This document shows positions 8,541 to 17,735 of a stretch of 64,000 nucleotides of DNA, in pieces. The position numbers and the translations under genes are program-made. This DNA comes from Paenibacillus macerans (GTDB lineage: Bacteria > Bacillota > Bacilli > Paenibacillales > Paenibacillaceae): contig NZ_UGSI01000002.1 in NCBI RefSeq assembly GCF_900454495.1, forward strand, positions 496,001 to 560,000. Direction: 5' to 3'. The notes beneath the pieces were generated by a model that searched no databases, was not told where the DNA came from, and saw nothing but the letters and a program-made list of their open reading frames with translations. Position 1 is the stretch's first letter, and the number at the start of each line of letters is the position of its first letter.

Positions 8541-10541
8541 TCACTTTTCCATACGGATTGCCCGGCATTCATACGCGGCAACGGCGAACGCCCCGGCGGC
8601 GGTCTTGCGCCCGGTGACGGCATCCAGGCCTTCGCGGGGGAGGGTGACGGTTCCTCCCAAGCCGTCCATATTAATAATAACCCAAAGATCGTGGCCGTCG
8701 TCTCCGGTTCTGGGGACAACAAGCGTGCCGGGGGTGACGTCGCTCTGCAGGGCAACTCCCGCTTCGCCGGCATAATGTCCGATCAGCTTTTGCAGCAGCA
8801 GGTCGCCCGCTTCGCCGTACGGCAGGGAGCCGAGCATGACGATTTTGCCGCGCCCATGGCGGCGTTCGGTCGCAAAGGCCATACCGGGAGTCAGGCCCGC
8901 GGCGATGGTGCCGACGACGGCGGTTTCCCGGCCGGCCGGCGCAAAGACGGCGCTCCACAGGGAGAGCGGGGCGGTGACGCCGAAAGCTTCCCCAACCGAA
9001 CCGGTCCCGTCCATCGGATACGTGTACACCGTTTTGACGCCGGCCCAACCCTCCAGCTCGCCCAAACCGGCCTCCACCGGAATCGTATGCTCCGCTGTCC
9101 GTCCGCCGGTCAGCGGCCCGGCCACCCAGATCCCGCCCTCGGCAACCCATTTAAGCGCCCGCTGTAAAAATTCCGAAGACACGTACGGCAGGAAAGGGGT
9201 GAACAGCAGTTTATACCCCGTCAGCTCGCCGCCTTCGGGAACGACGTCGCGATAAAAGCCCAGCGCTAAAAAACGCTTGTAAAAATCGTTCATCAACCCG
9301 CGGTAATTCAGCTTCCGGTGCGGCTCCGTCTGCAGGAAAGCTTTGGCCCGGTCGGAGTACGTGATCGCGACCTCGGCGCGCGCCGGCCGGCTCGCCAGCA
9401 ACACCGGCTCCAGCTCCCGCCGCGCTGCCTCGGCTTCCAGCACGCTGCGGTAGCCGATCGTCGGCTCGCCCCAGGCGCTGACGACGGAGCCGTGCGGCTG
9501 CTCGCTGCCCGTGCGCTGCTGCCGCCACAGCCAGTAGCAGAACCCGCCCGCGCCCAGGGCGTAGGCGGCCGCCGCTTCGGCCTTGACGTACCCGATCGGG
9601 TGCGGGGAGGCGTAGCTTTCAAGCGACGCGGCGAACGACGGGCTCGTCTCCATCACCCAAAAGGCCTTTCCCGGCTTCAAGTTGCGCCACAGATCGCAGT
9701 TGAACAAATAGGCGTGGGCGTTCTCCCGGGAGGCGTACGAATCAAAGGAGGCGAAGTCGAGATTCCGGAACAGTCTTTCGTTGTCCAGATGAAACGGAAT
9801 GTTGCTGTTATGGGTGATCGGCGCAGCGGAGTAACGGCGGATAATGGCCGCCTGCTCGTCGGCAAATTCGGCGATTTGTTCCATGGTGAACAGACGGTAC
9901 ATCGTGCGCAGCGACGAGTTGTGCAGAAACGGCGTTGGGCCGGGCTGCGGCACCTCCTCAAAACGCCGGTACGTCTGGCTCCAGACGTTGGTTCCCCACG
10001 CTGCGTTCAGCGCTTCGATCGTGCCGTAGCGCCGCTCCAGCCAGCGCTGCCACAGCTTCTTGCAGGACGAGCACAGACAGTCGGCGACATGCGCTTTGAA
10101 CTCGTTGTCGAGCTGCCAGGCGACCAATCCGGGCAGCCGGCCGACGGCCTGGGCGATCCGTTCGGTAATGATCGCGGCCCGCTCGCGGAAATAGGCGTTG
10201 TTCGTGCAGACGTGCTGCCTAGCGCCATGGTTCATGACGCCCCCTCGTTCGTTCACGTGCATCCGCTCCGGATGGCCGTGGCTCATCCAGATCGGCGGCG
10301 CCGGAGTCGGCGTGCACATCACCGTTTCGATGCCGTTATCATAAAGCAGTCCGATCACCTCCACAAAAAAGCCGATATCGATTCGGCCTTCCTCCGGCTC
10401 CAGTACGGACCAGGCGAATTCGCCCATCCGCACGACATTGATGCCCGCCTCCTTCATGGCCGCGATATCCCGCATCAGCACGTCCCGGCTCCACAGCTCG
10501 GGATACAGGGCAGCGCCGTGATAAAGTTTGCCGTTGATCAT
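8541..10541 (-). CDS. Beta-galactosidase, glycoside hydrolase family 42
   Basis: 666 residues, matching the three-domain GH42 layout: TIM barrel, trimerisation domain (around YKLLFTPFLPYVS) and a small C-terminal beta domain. The acid/base glutamate is in WQLDNEFKAH (about E147) and the nucleophile in WVMETSPSF (about E298). Four cysteines (HVCTNN and CLCSSCKK) match the zinc site of many GH42 enzymes. No signal peptide, so it acts in the cytoplasm, probably on galactose side chains of imported pectin fragments. I chose the ATG at 10541; the GTG at 10550 touches the AAGGAG ribosome site. It is divergent from the ABC importer genes that follow, which fits a shared pectin role. Confidence 0.9.
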   Translation of the reverse strand: MINGKLYHGAALYPELWSRDVLMRDIAAMKEAGINVVRMGEFAWSVLEPEEGRIDIGFFVEVIGLLYDNGIETVMCTPTPAPPIWMSHGHPERMHVNERGGVMNHGARQHVCTNNAYFRERAAIITERIAQAVGRLPGLVAWQLDNEFKAHVADCLCSSCKKLWQRWLERRYGTIEALNAAWGTNVWSQTYRRFEEVPQPGPTPFLHNSSLRTMYRLFTMEQIAEFADEQAAIIRRYSAAPITHNSNIPFHLDNERLFRNLDFASFDSYASRENAHAYLFNCDLWRNLKPGKAFWVMETSPSFAASLESYASPHPIGYVKAEAAAAYALGAGGFCYWLWRQQRTGSEQPHGSVVSAWGEPTIGYRSVLEAEAARRELEPVLLASRPARAEVAITYSDRAKAFLQTEPHRKLNYRGLMNDFYKRFLALGFYRDVVPEGGELTGYKLLFTPFLPYVSSEFLQRALKWVAEGGIWVAGPLTGGRTAEHTIPVEAGLGELEGWAGVKTVYTYPMDGTGSVGEAFGVTAPLSLWSAVFAPAGRETAVVGTIAAGLTPGMAFATERRHGRGKIVMLGSLPYGEAGDLLLQKLIGHYAGEAGVALQSDVTPGTLVVPRTGDDGHDLWVIINMDGLGGTVTLPREGLDAVTGRKTAAGAFAVAAYECRAIRMEK

Positions 10542-11062
10542 CCAATCCACTCCTTTTTAGAAAAAAATCGCTTGGGCGGCGGGAACGTCGGGCGGACCTG
10601 GCGATAACCGTGAACCGGGCGGCAATACTCTTGGACGGTAATACTCTTCCTTGCCCAGCGCCGCACCGCGTTTAGCAATCCGGTTTAGCGCCTTCCACCC
10701 GCATATCGCGCCGTAGTGCGTTCAGCCGCCTGAATCAACACGTAAACCGGCTCAGCGCGTATACCACGCCGTGCCTTCATCGTGTCGCGCTCAGCCCCCT
10801 GTCAGCCGCCCGCTTCTCTCCCCGTCAGTCTGCGCCAGTTGCCGGGGGCGGCGCAATAGCAATCTTTTGCGGGGTTCGCACTTTTTTGAAAAAACGGGAC
10901 CTCCTCGAGGCGGCGGGCGATTTCAAGAAAGTCCAATTGCCGGAAAGGAAGGGCCGCTTCATAATGAGACTACATCGGTCGCAAACCGGCGGCGCAGCCC
11001 GCAGCCAAATGGCGGCGAAGCCGGCTTGACGATTCGGCAGAACGTTTTGGGAGGTGAACGGG
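10542..11062. other. Intergenic region between GH42 and the ABC importer
   Basis: About 520 bp. Apart from a promoter-like pair near 10937-10965 I see no gene, repeat or RNA here. The stretch 10640-10810 is GC-rich with loosely similar short phrases but no clear repeat unit. Confidence 0.4.
10937..10965 (+). promoter_or_regulatory. Candidate promoter for the ABC importer operon
   Basis: TTGCCG at 10937-10942 and CATAAT at 10960-10965 with a 17 bp spacer, about 100 bp before the first permease start. Confidence 0.4.
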
Positions 11063-12025
11063 GTGAAGCAAACGGCTGCGGCAAGCATCCGAATGAATCA
11101 ACCGCCTATAAAAAGCAAACGGGAAACGAGATGGAGACGCCTCAGGCGCGACAAGTGGCTGTATCTGCTGCTGACGCCCGGGGTCCTGTATTTTATCATT
11201 TTCAAATATGTGCCGATGTGGGGCGTGCTGCTGGCTTTCAAAAACTATCAGCCGTTCCTCGGATTCTGGAAAAGCGAATGGGTCGGCTTCGAGCACTTCA
11301 GAGTTTTTTTCCAGAACCCCGACTTTTTTATGCTGCTGCGCAACACGCTGGTGCTGTCGCTTTACAACCTGATCTTTTTCTTCCCGGCACCGATCATTTT
11401 GGCCTTGCTCCTGAATGAAATCCGCCGGTCCTTCTTCAAACGGACGATTCAGACGATGATTTACGTTCCGCATTTTATTTCGATGGTCATTGTGGCCAGT
11501 TTGACTTACGTGTTTTTGACGACTGAGGGCGGCATGGTAAACGAATTTTTGTATACGTTTACAGGAGAAAAGATCGATTTCCTGTCCAGCCCGGACTGGT
11601 TCCGGCCCCTGATCATTTTGCAGACGATTTGGAAGGAGTGCGGCTGGGGGACGATCATCTTCCTCGCGGCGCTGGCCGGGGTGGACGTGGAGCAGTACGA
11701 GGCAGCCATCGTCGACGGGGCGAGCCGCTGGCGGCAGCTATGGCATATTACGCTGCCGTCGATCCGCAGCACGATCGTCATCCTGCTGATCCTGCGCATG
11801 GGGACGATTCTCGATAACGGCTTCGAACAAATTTACCTCATGATGAACGCGCTGAACCGCGAGGTGGCCGAAGTGTTCGACACGTATGTGTACACGCTGG
11901 GGATCACCCAGGGGGCGTTCAGCTACAGTACGGCCGTCGGCTTGTTTAAGTCGGTCATCGGCGTCACCCTCGTGCTCGGCACGAACTGGCTGGCCAAAAA
12001 ATCCGGAGAATCGGGACTTTATTAA
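11063..12025 (+). CDS. ABC sugar permease, LplB-like (CUT1)
   Basis: 320 residues with six expected membrane helices. The first half holds GVLYFIIFKYVPMWGVLLAFKNY-type wording typical of LplB/YtcP permeases in Paenibacillus. The cytoplasmic EAA loop is visible as EAAIVDGASRWRQLWHITL, where the ATPase docks. No ATPase gene is in the window; such importers usually share a general MsmX-type ATPase encoded elsewhere. I chose the GTG at 11063 because GGAGG is 8 bp upstream; the GTG at 11054 overlaps that site. It starts the operon permease-permease-binding protein, 15 bp before the next gene. The substrate, probably a rhamnogalacturonan oligosaccharide, is inferred from neighbours. Confidence 0.88.
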   Translation: MKQTAAASIRMNQPPIKSKRETRWRRLRRDKWLYLLLTPGVLYFIIFKYVPMWGVLLAFKNYQPFLGFWKSEWVGFEHFRVFFQNPDFFMLLRNTLVLSLYNLIFFFPAPIILALLLNEIRRSFFKRTIQTMIYVPHFISMVIVASLTYVFLTTEGGMVNEFLYTFTGEKIDFLSSPDWFRPLIILQTIWKECGWGTIIFLAALAGVDVEQYEAAIVDGASRWRQLWHITLPSIRSTIVILLILRMGTILDNGFEQIYLMMNALNREVAEVFDTYVYTLGITQGAFSYSTAVGLFKSVIGVTLVLGTNWLAKKSGESGLY

Positions 12026-12040
12026 AAAGGAGGGACGCTT

Positions 12041-12922
12041 ATGGCCAAACAATACAAAAGCACGGGCGAAAAGGTATTTGACGCGTTCAACTACGTCTTT
12101 CTCAGCCTCTTCGGGCTGCTGGCGATCCTGCCGTTCATCTTCGTCATCTCCGGCTCCTTCGCCACCGATGCGGAAATTACGAAACGCGCCGTGTTTCTTA
12201 TCCCGCGGACGTTTTCCTTGGACGCGTACAAGTTTATTTTTTCGACGGACACGATCGTCCGCAGCATCGGGGTGTCCATCTATGTCACCTTGGTCGGCAC
12301 GATCGTCAATCTGTTCTTCACGGTGACGATGGCTTATCCGATGGCCCGGCGCAACCTGATGGGCCGGAATTTGATTTTAAACCTCGTCATTTTCACGATG
12401 CTGTTCGGCGGCGGCATGATTCCCACGTACCTGGTCATCCGCGATCTCCAGCTGCTGGACACGCTGAACTCCCTTATCCTGCCCGGAGCGATCAGCGCTT
12501 TTAACCTGATTATCGTCAAAAATTTTTTCCAGGAGCTCCCCCCGGAGCTGGAGGACGCCGCCAAAATCGATGGCTGCAACGAACTGGGCTTGCTGTGGCG
12601 CATCGTGCTCCCCTTATCCAAGCCGGTGCTGGCTACTTTTACGTTGTTTTACGCCGTCGGCCACTGGAACAACTTTTTCTCGGCGCTGCTGTACATCAAT
12701 GATCCCGCGAAATGGCCGCTGCAGGTGATGCTGCGCCAGATCGTCATGCTGTCCCAAGCGGCGGGGGACATCAACTCCATGGACCCGACCTTCGTGCAGC
12801 CGCCGGAGCAATCGATCAAGATGGCCGTGATCGTCGTCGGCACGATTCCGATCCTGTGCGTGTACCCTTTCCTGCAAAAACACTTCGCCAAAGGGGTGCT
12901 GCTCGGTTCGATCAAAGGCTGA
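12041..12922 (+). CDS. ABC sugar permease, LplC/YtcP-like (CUT1)
   Basis: 293 residues and six predicted helices. The EAA loop reads ELEDAAKIDGCNELGLLWRI, and HFAKGVLLGSIKG at the C-terminus is the family ending. It pairs with the LplB-like permease to form the membrane channel of a carbohydrate importer. AAGGAGG lies 8 bp before the ATG at 12041, and the intergenic gap to the previous gene is 15 bp, so the two are co-transcribed. The binding-protein gene follows after about 140 bp. Confidence 0.88.
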   Translation: MAKQYKSTGEKVFDAFNYVFLSLFGLLAILPFIFVISGSFATDAEITKRAVFLIPRTFSLDAYKFIFSTDTIVRSIGVSIYVTLVGTIVNLFFTVTMAYPMARRNLMGRNLILNLVIFTMLFGGGMIPTYLVIRDLQLLDTLNSLILPGAISAFNLIIVKNFFQELPPELEDAAKIDGCNELGLLWRIVLPLSKPVLATFTLFYAVGHWNNFFSALLYINDPAKWPLQVMLRQIVMLSQAAGDINSMDPTFVQPPEQSIKMAVIVVGTIPILCVYPFLQKHFAKGVLLGSIKG

Positions 12923-13061
12923 CCGGCTGCCGCCATCGCATCAACATTCCGCATCATTGAAAATCCTTTGTGTAAATTCATGGACTTTTCTTGAAAGGTC
13001 CGATGATTTTGCAATATATGCCGAACCAGGCTCATACCATTAAAAGGAGGTCAAAACGTAT

Positions 13062-14645
13062 ATGACTGTAAAATCGAGTTGGAAGCGCTGGGCCGCCCTG
13101 CCGCTGGCAGCGCTGATGTTCGCGGCCGCCGGATGCGGCGGGGGGAACGGCGGAGGCGGGGGACCGGAAGCGTCCCCGGCCGCCACCTCAGGCGGGGGAG
13201 GGAACGCCTCGTCGGAAGGGCCCCTGAAATTGTCGATCATGCTGCCGGTTTTCAAAACAAACTATCCGAAGGACGACGGCCCGGTCGTCGAAGAGATCGA
13301 AAAGCGGACCAACACGCAGATCCATTTCGAGTGGGTGCCGAACGCTTCCTACGCCGACAAGTTCAACATCACCCTCGCTTCCGGCAAGCTGCCGACCATC
13401 ATTTACGTCGGGGACGTCAAGGGACCAAGCTTTGTGGGCGCGGCCAAGTCCGGAGGGTTTTGGGAGTTGGGGCCTTATCTCAAGGACTTTAAAAACCTGA
13501 GCGGGGCGAACCCGGTCATCATGAAAAACTCGTCTATCGAAGGCAAAAACTATGGGCTTTACCGCGGACGGGTGCTTGGGCGCAACGGAATCGCGTTCCG
13601 CAAGGATTGGCTCGATAAGGTCGGGCTGCAGACACCGCAAACGATTGACGATTTTTACAATATGCTGAAGGCCTTCAAAGAGCAAGACCCGGACGGGAAT
13701 GGAAAAGACGACACGTACGGCATGGTTCTGGTCAAATGGACGGGGCAGTGGGCCAGCGGCTTCGACACCATAAAATTGTGGTTCGGCGCGCCGAACAAGT
13801 GGGGGGTAAAGGACGGCCAGCTCGTCCCCGAGCACGAATACCCCGAATATCTGGAAGCGCTGAAATTTATGAAAAAGCTGTACGACGAAAAGCTGATCAA
13901 CTCCGACTTTGCCGTCATGGACAGCGCCAAATGGGTCGACCCGGTGGTCAACAATAAAGCGGGCGTCATCGTCGACGTTGTGGACGTCGGCGCGCGGATT
14001 GACGACAAAATCCACGCCGCGCTGGCCAAGGAGGGCAAAGACGGGCCGGAGAAGCATTATATCGACGTGACGGGCGGCGTCACGGGCACGGACGGCCAGC
14101 TCCGTACTTTACCGACCTCCGGGTATTCCGGCATTTTGGCGATCCCGAAATCGTCGGTTAAAACCGAAGCGGAACTGAAGCGGGTGCTCGCTTTTCTGGA
14201 TCAACTGAACGAACCGGAGATGCAGACGATGCTTAACTTCGGTCTGGAAGGCGCCCACTACAACCTGGTGAATGATTACGTCGAACCGATCAAGGATACG
14301 GCGAAGCTGGAATCGGAAGTTGAAGGTTTGAACCAGATGCTCGCGTTTATTCCCGAGGATCGTTCCAAACAGGTGAAGCAGACGCCGCTGCGCGTGAAGC
14401 AGGCGGAGGTGCAAAAGGCGAACGAGCAGTACATTGTTTCCAACCCGGCGGAGCCGTTCATTTCCACGGTATATTCGCAAAAGGGCCAGCAGCTCGACAA
14501 CATCATCAACGATGCCCGCATCAAGTTTATCGTCGGCCAGATCGACGAGGCTGGGTTGAAGTCGGCCTTCGAGCTGTGGAAAAAGTCCGGCGGAGCCGAT
14601 CTTGTCAAGGAAATGAACGAGCTTTACAGCAAGGAGAACCCGTAA
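13062..14645 (+). CDS. Lipoprotein sugar-binding protein, LplA-like
   Basis: 527 residues. A signal peptide ends in the lipobox MFAAAGC, followed by a glycine/serine-rich tether, so the mature protein is lipid-anchored on the cell surface and presents oligosaccharides to the two permeases just upstream. KLSIMLPVFKTNYPKDDGP and DDFYNMLKAFKEQDPDGNGKDDTYG (around residue 210) are typical of family 1 solute-binding proteins of this group. AAGGAGG sits 11 bp before the ATG. The gene comes after its permeases, the reverse of the usual lplA-lplB-lplC order and of the second importer in this window. Ligand not determined. Confidence 0.88.
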   Translation: MTVKSSWKRWAALPLAALMFAAAGCGGGNGGGGGPEASPAATSGGGGNASSEGPLKLSIMLPVFKTNYPKDDGPVVEEIEKRTNTQIHFEWVPNASYADKFNITLASGKLPTIIYVGDVKGPSFVGAAKSGGFWELGPYLKDFKNLSGANPVIMKNSSIEGKNYGLYRGRVLGRNGIAFRKDWLDKVGLQTPQTIDDFYNMLKAFKEQDPDGNGKDDTYGMVLVKWTGQWASGFDTIKLWFGAPNKWGVKDGQLVPEHEYPEYLEALKFMKKLYDEKLINSDFAVMDSAKWVDPVVNNKAGVIVDVVDVGARIDDKIHAALAKEGKDGPEKHYIDVTGGVTGTDGQLRTLPTSGYSGILAIPKSSVKTEAELKRVLAFLDQLNEPEMQTMLNFGLEGAHYNLVNDYVEPIKDTAKLESEVEGLNQMLAFIPEDRSKQVKQTPLRVKQAEVQKANEQYIVSNPAEPFISTVYSQKGQQLDNIINDARIKFIVGQIDEAGLKSAFELWKKSGGADLVKEMNELYSKENP

Positions 14646-14782
14646 GCGCATCAAGCTCACCGCAAAAAGATCATCGGATGGAGGCGTGGATAGCGGCTGC
14701 CCTGAAGGTTCGTGACGAGCCTTTGCGGGCAGCTTCCCGCACTTATATTCCCAAAACATGTAACACACATTGCATTTTATCG

Positions 14783-14796
14783 TGTATGCGTTTACA
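14783..14796 (+). promoter_or_regulatory. Candidate CcpA cre site
   Basis: TGTATGCGTTTACA fits the cre consensus TGWAANCGNTNWCA except at position 5. It lies 40 bp before the AraC regulator gene, where it could give glucose repression. Confidence 0.4.
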
Positions 14797-14835
14797 TTTT
14801 GGGTATATCTTATTTCGGTTGGTGAGGAAATGAAA

Positions 14836-17127
14836 ATGGGGAAAGGGCGGTATTACCGCAAAAACCTGATCCTGATGCTGGTGGTCTCGGCCATTCCGGG
14901 AATCATCACCGGGGCGCTCGTCTACGGCATGATCGGCGGGCGGCTGGAAAACGAGCTGCTGCAGATGCATCACCGGCAAATCGAGCAGCGGGCCCGCAAC
15001 ATCGACGAGCAGCTGGCCAATTTGGAGCTGATGTTGTCCCATTGGGCGTTTGATCCGAAATTCGATTATAGTCTGAACGGACTAGACTTCACCATCGATT
15101 TCGAGCGGGCGCGGGACATTACGAAAACGCTGGTCGTCATGCAGGGCTCCAATACGATGATCAAGCAGGTGGAGTTGTATTTAGGAGGGAACGAGCCAAT
15201 CCTGTTTGACCCCGAATACGGGGAGATCAAGTCCGCGGCGGTGACCGGCTTGTACGACAAGCTGGTCGGGACGCGGCAGAGCACCTATTGGACGGAGTGG
15301 GCCTTTGACCCGAGCCGCCCCGGCGAAAAGGAGCTGACGCTGGTGCACCACATCCCCGGCGGCAGCCAGGAGCCGTTCGGGGCGCTGCTGATTCGGATGG
15401 ACACCGGGAAAGTGGCGGATATGCTGAAAACGATGACGCCTTATAACGTGGGGGAGACGTTTTTGGCCCAAACGACCGGCGGGCTGTTCGCTTCGGCCGG
15501 CGGAAGCGCGCCGGATTCGCCGTTCGTGAAGCGGCTGCGGGCCGAAATCCGCGAGCGGGGAAGCGCCGATAAAGCTTCTTTTGTCTTCGAGTGGGAGGGG
15601 AAAACCTATGCCGTCACGTACGGCGCGTTTTCCCGGATCGCCAATGAATGGGTGTATGTCTCCGCTTCGCCGATTTCCAGCATCACGGCGCCGGTGATGT
15701 TTGTATCCAAGCTGATTTTTATCGTGAGCTTCAGCGCCTTGGTGTTGGCCGCGCTGCTGTCCTGGCTGGCGTCCAGGCGGATGTACTCGCCGATCCGGCG
15801 GCTGTTCAAGACGCTGCTGCCGGAGCATGCGGCGGTGGAGGGCCGGGAGGACGACGAGTTTGCGCTGATCGAGCGGCAGTGGCTGAACTTGCACTGGGAG
15901 AGCCACGACCTGCAGCGGAAGCTGGCGGAGCAGCTTCCCCATGTGAAGGAGAGCTTTCTTCACCAGCTGCTGCACGGTCATTTATACGCCTATTCCGAGC
16001 AGGAGCTGCGCGGCCGGATGGAGCGTTTTAAATGGGAGGTGGAGAACCGCCGCTTTGTTTTGCTGTATGTCCAGCTGACGGGCATCACGAGCTTGGGCGG
16101 GAAATTCAAAAACGGCGATGAAGGGCTCGTATCCTACGCGGCGGCGAACATAATCAGCGAGCTCGCCGCGCAGCGCTTCAGCCAGTGCGATACGATTCAT
16201 TTTCACAATTTATCGACCGGGATTGTGCTGCTGGTACCGAACGAAACGTCCTACATGCCAGAAGTTCAAGCTTATAGCGAAGAGTTGATCCGGACGGTGA
16301 ACCTGTTCTTGAAGATGCGCGTCACAGTGGCGGTCAGCCGGGCCGTGACCCAGGTTACGGACATTCCGTTCGCGTTTGAGGGGGTACGGCAGGCCGCCAG
16401 CTACCGGCCATTTGACGGCGAGAATCAGATCATCGAGATGGAGAAGCTGGACCGCGAAGGGGCCGAGGAGGGAGAGCCGGCCTATTCGTTTACGCTCGAG
16501 CGGGAGCTGATTCAGGCGATGCGCACCGGCCAGGAGGAAGACGCGTACCGGCTGCTGGGCGAATTCCTCGCCGCCTTGAGCGCAAGAGGCGCCAAGACGA
16601 TCGACGTGCAGCAGGGGATGCTGCAGCTGCTCGGCCATATCCAGCACGCCATCATGCAGTCCGGCATTCATCCGAACCGCCTGTTTAAAGGCGTCAATCT
16701 GTACGAAGCGCTTTCGCAAATCCGCGAGCCGGAGCTGATCCTGACCTGGTTCCGGGAAAAAGTGCTCGCCCCCTATCTCAAAGAGTTGTCCCTCCGTGCA
16801 AACGCGGGGGTTAAGCTGCTGATCGAGCAGGCGATGATTTATTTGCAGCAAAACTACATGAAGGACATTTCGCTCGATAGCTGCGCCGATCACGTCGGCA
16901 CGAACCCGTTTTTTCTGAGCAAATCGTTTAAGCAGGTGACGGGTCACAATTTCATCGATTATTTGACCGAGCTGCGGATGGAGAAAGCTAAGGAGCTGCT
17001 GCGAGACACGGGCCTAAGGATTTGCGATGTGGCCCAACAGGTTGGGTACCAGCACAGCTATTTCAACCGGATTTTCAAGAAGCTGGAAGGGATGACGCCG
17101 ACCCGGTACCGCGAGCTTAGCCAGTAA
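14836..17127 (+). CDS. Membrane-bound AraC-family regulator with extracellular sensor
   Basis: 763 residues. A transmembrane helix near the start (NLILMLVVSAIPGIITGAL), an extracellular segment of roughly 250 residues resembling a Cache sensor, a second helix (LIFIVSFSALVLAALLSWL), a cytoplasmic linker and a C-terminal AraC helix-turn-helix pair (SLDSCADHVGTNPFFLSKSF and ICDVAQQVGYQHSYFNRIF). This layout senses an outside ligand and acts directly on DNA without a separate kinase, and is common next to sugar importers in Paenibacillus. I chose the ATG at 14836: GGTGAGG is 8 bp upstream, while the ATG at 14830 is too close. It probably controls the neighbouring importer and polysaccharide genes. 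Confidence 0.85.
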   Translation: MGKGRYYRKNLILMLVVSAIPGIITGALVYGMIGGRLENELLQMHHRQIEQRARNIDEQLANLELMLSHWAFDPKFDYSLNGLDFTIDFERARDITKTLVVMQGSNTMIKQVELYLGGNEPILFDPEYGEIKSAAVTGLYDKLVGTRQSTYWTEWAFDPSRPGEKELTLVHHIPGGSQEPFGALLIRMDTGKVADMLKTMTPYNVGETFLAQTTGGLFASAGGSAPDSPFVKRLRAEIRERGSADKASFVFEWEGKTYAVTYGAFSRIANEWVYVSASPISSITAPVMFVSKLIFIVSFSALVLAALLSWLASRRMYSPIRRLFKTLLPEHAAVEGREDDEFALIERQWLNLHWESHDLQRKLAEQLPHVKESFLHQLLHGHLYAYSEQELRGRMERFKWEVENRRFVLLYVQLTGITSLGGKFKNGDEGLVSYAAANIISELAAQRFSQCDTIHFHNLSTGIVLLVPNETSYMPEVQAYSEELIRTVNLFLKMRVTVAVSRAVTQVTDIPFAFEGVRQAASYRPFDGENQIIEMEKLDREGAEEGEPAYSFTLERELIQAMRTGQEEDAYRLLGEFLAALSARGAKTIDVQQGMLQLLGHIQHAIMQSGIHPNRLFKGVNLYEALSQIREPELILTWFREKVLAPYLKELSLRANAGVKLLIEQAMIYLQQNYMKDISLDSCADHVGTNPFFLSKSFKQVTGHNFIDYLTELRMEKAKELLRDTGLRICDVAQQVGYQHSYFNRIFKKLEGMTPTRYRELSQ

Positions 17128-17132
17128 AACGG

Positions 17133-17563
17133 CACTAGCGTTGCATAAACTTTTGCTTAAGACAAGTTGTAGCCCTGATACTTTTCGGATTTCCGCAATT
17201 GCTCAGGTTTTCGAAGCGATATTGTCGCCCGCCGAGAATCTAACGGTTTGTAGCAGCGGCTTTTATGCGAAAAAAGGCGCTTTCTACACTGGCGTTGCAT
17301 AAACGCCTACACGAAATCTCAGGTACACCTTGCCCGCTATTCCATTTGAGATCACGCCAAAATCTAACGGTTGTATTAATCGCTATTTTGCCGAAAAAGC
17401 CCCTTTCTAAATTTTAACGGTTGTGAGCGCGGTTATCTGCTCTAATCTGAGTCCAGATAGCCGGGTTTTAGCTAAATAAGCGCCATGGCAACCGTTAGAA
17501 GTTGAAAGCAGCGTTTTTGGGACAAATAGTGGTTGTGGCAACCGTTAGGATACAACGCTAGTG
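17133..17563. repeat. Composite palindromic intergenic element, family B
   Basis: CACTAGCGTTG at 17133-17143 is matched by its reverse complement at 17553-17563, so the 431 bp block has terminal inverted repeats. Inside, four 21 bp imperfect palindromes of the form TAACGG...GTTA lie at 17365-17385, 17415-17435, 17477-17497 and 17527-17547, with centres 50, 62 and 50 bp apart; the first two and last two are in opposite orientation. Another TCTAACGG unit at 17239 and a second copy of the left end at 17288 (CACTGGCGTTGCATAAAC) suggest nesting or partial duplication. No coding frame is supported. Confidence 0.8.
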
Positions 17564-17735
17564 ATAAAGCGGCGGAATTCCAGGGCGCAACAAAGTCCAA
17601 AGTGAATAAAAATGTGCAATTCAGCTCACTCCGGCGGGCCGGGGCCAGGGGGAAGCGCGGGCAAAAATGTCTCATTGCCGGCAAACCGGCTTGTGCCTAC
17701 AATCAGGGCACATACCAGAAAAGGAGATGATTTCC

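Noticed and set aside
9318..10607. Long plus-strand frame of 429 codons opposite the GH42 gene
   Set aside because: The minus strand has every GH42 catalytic and zinc motif; the plus frame has no recognisable domain or ribosome site.
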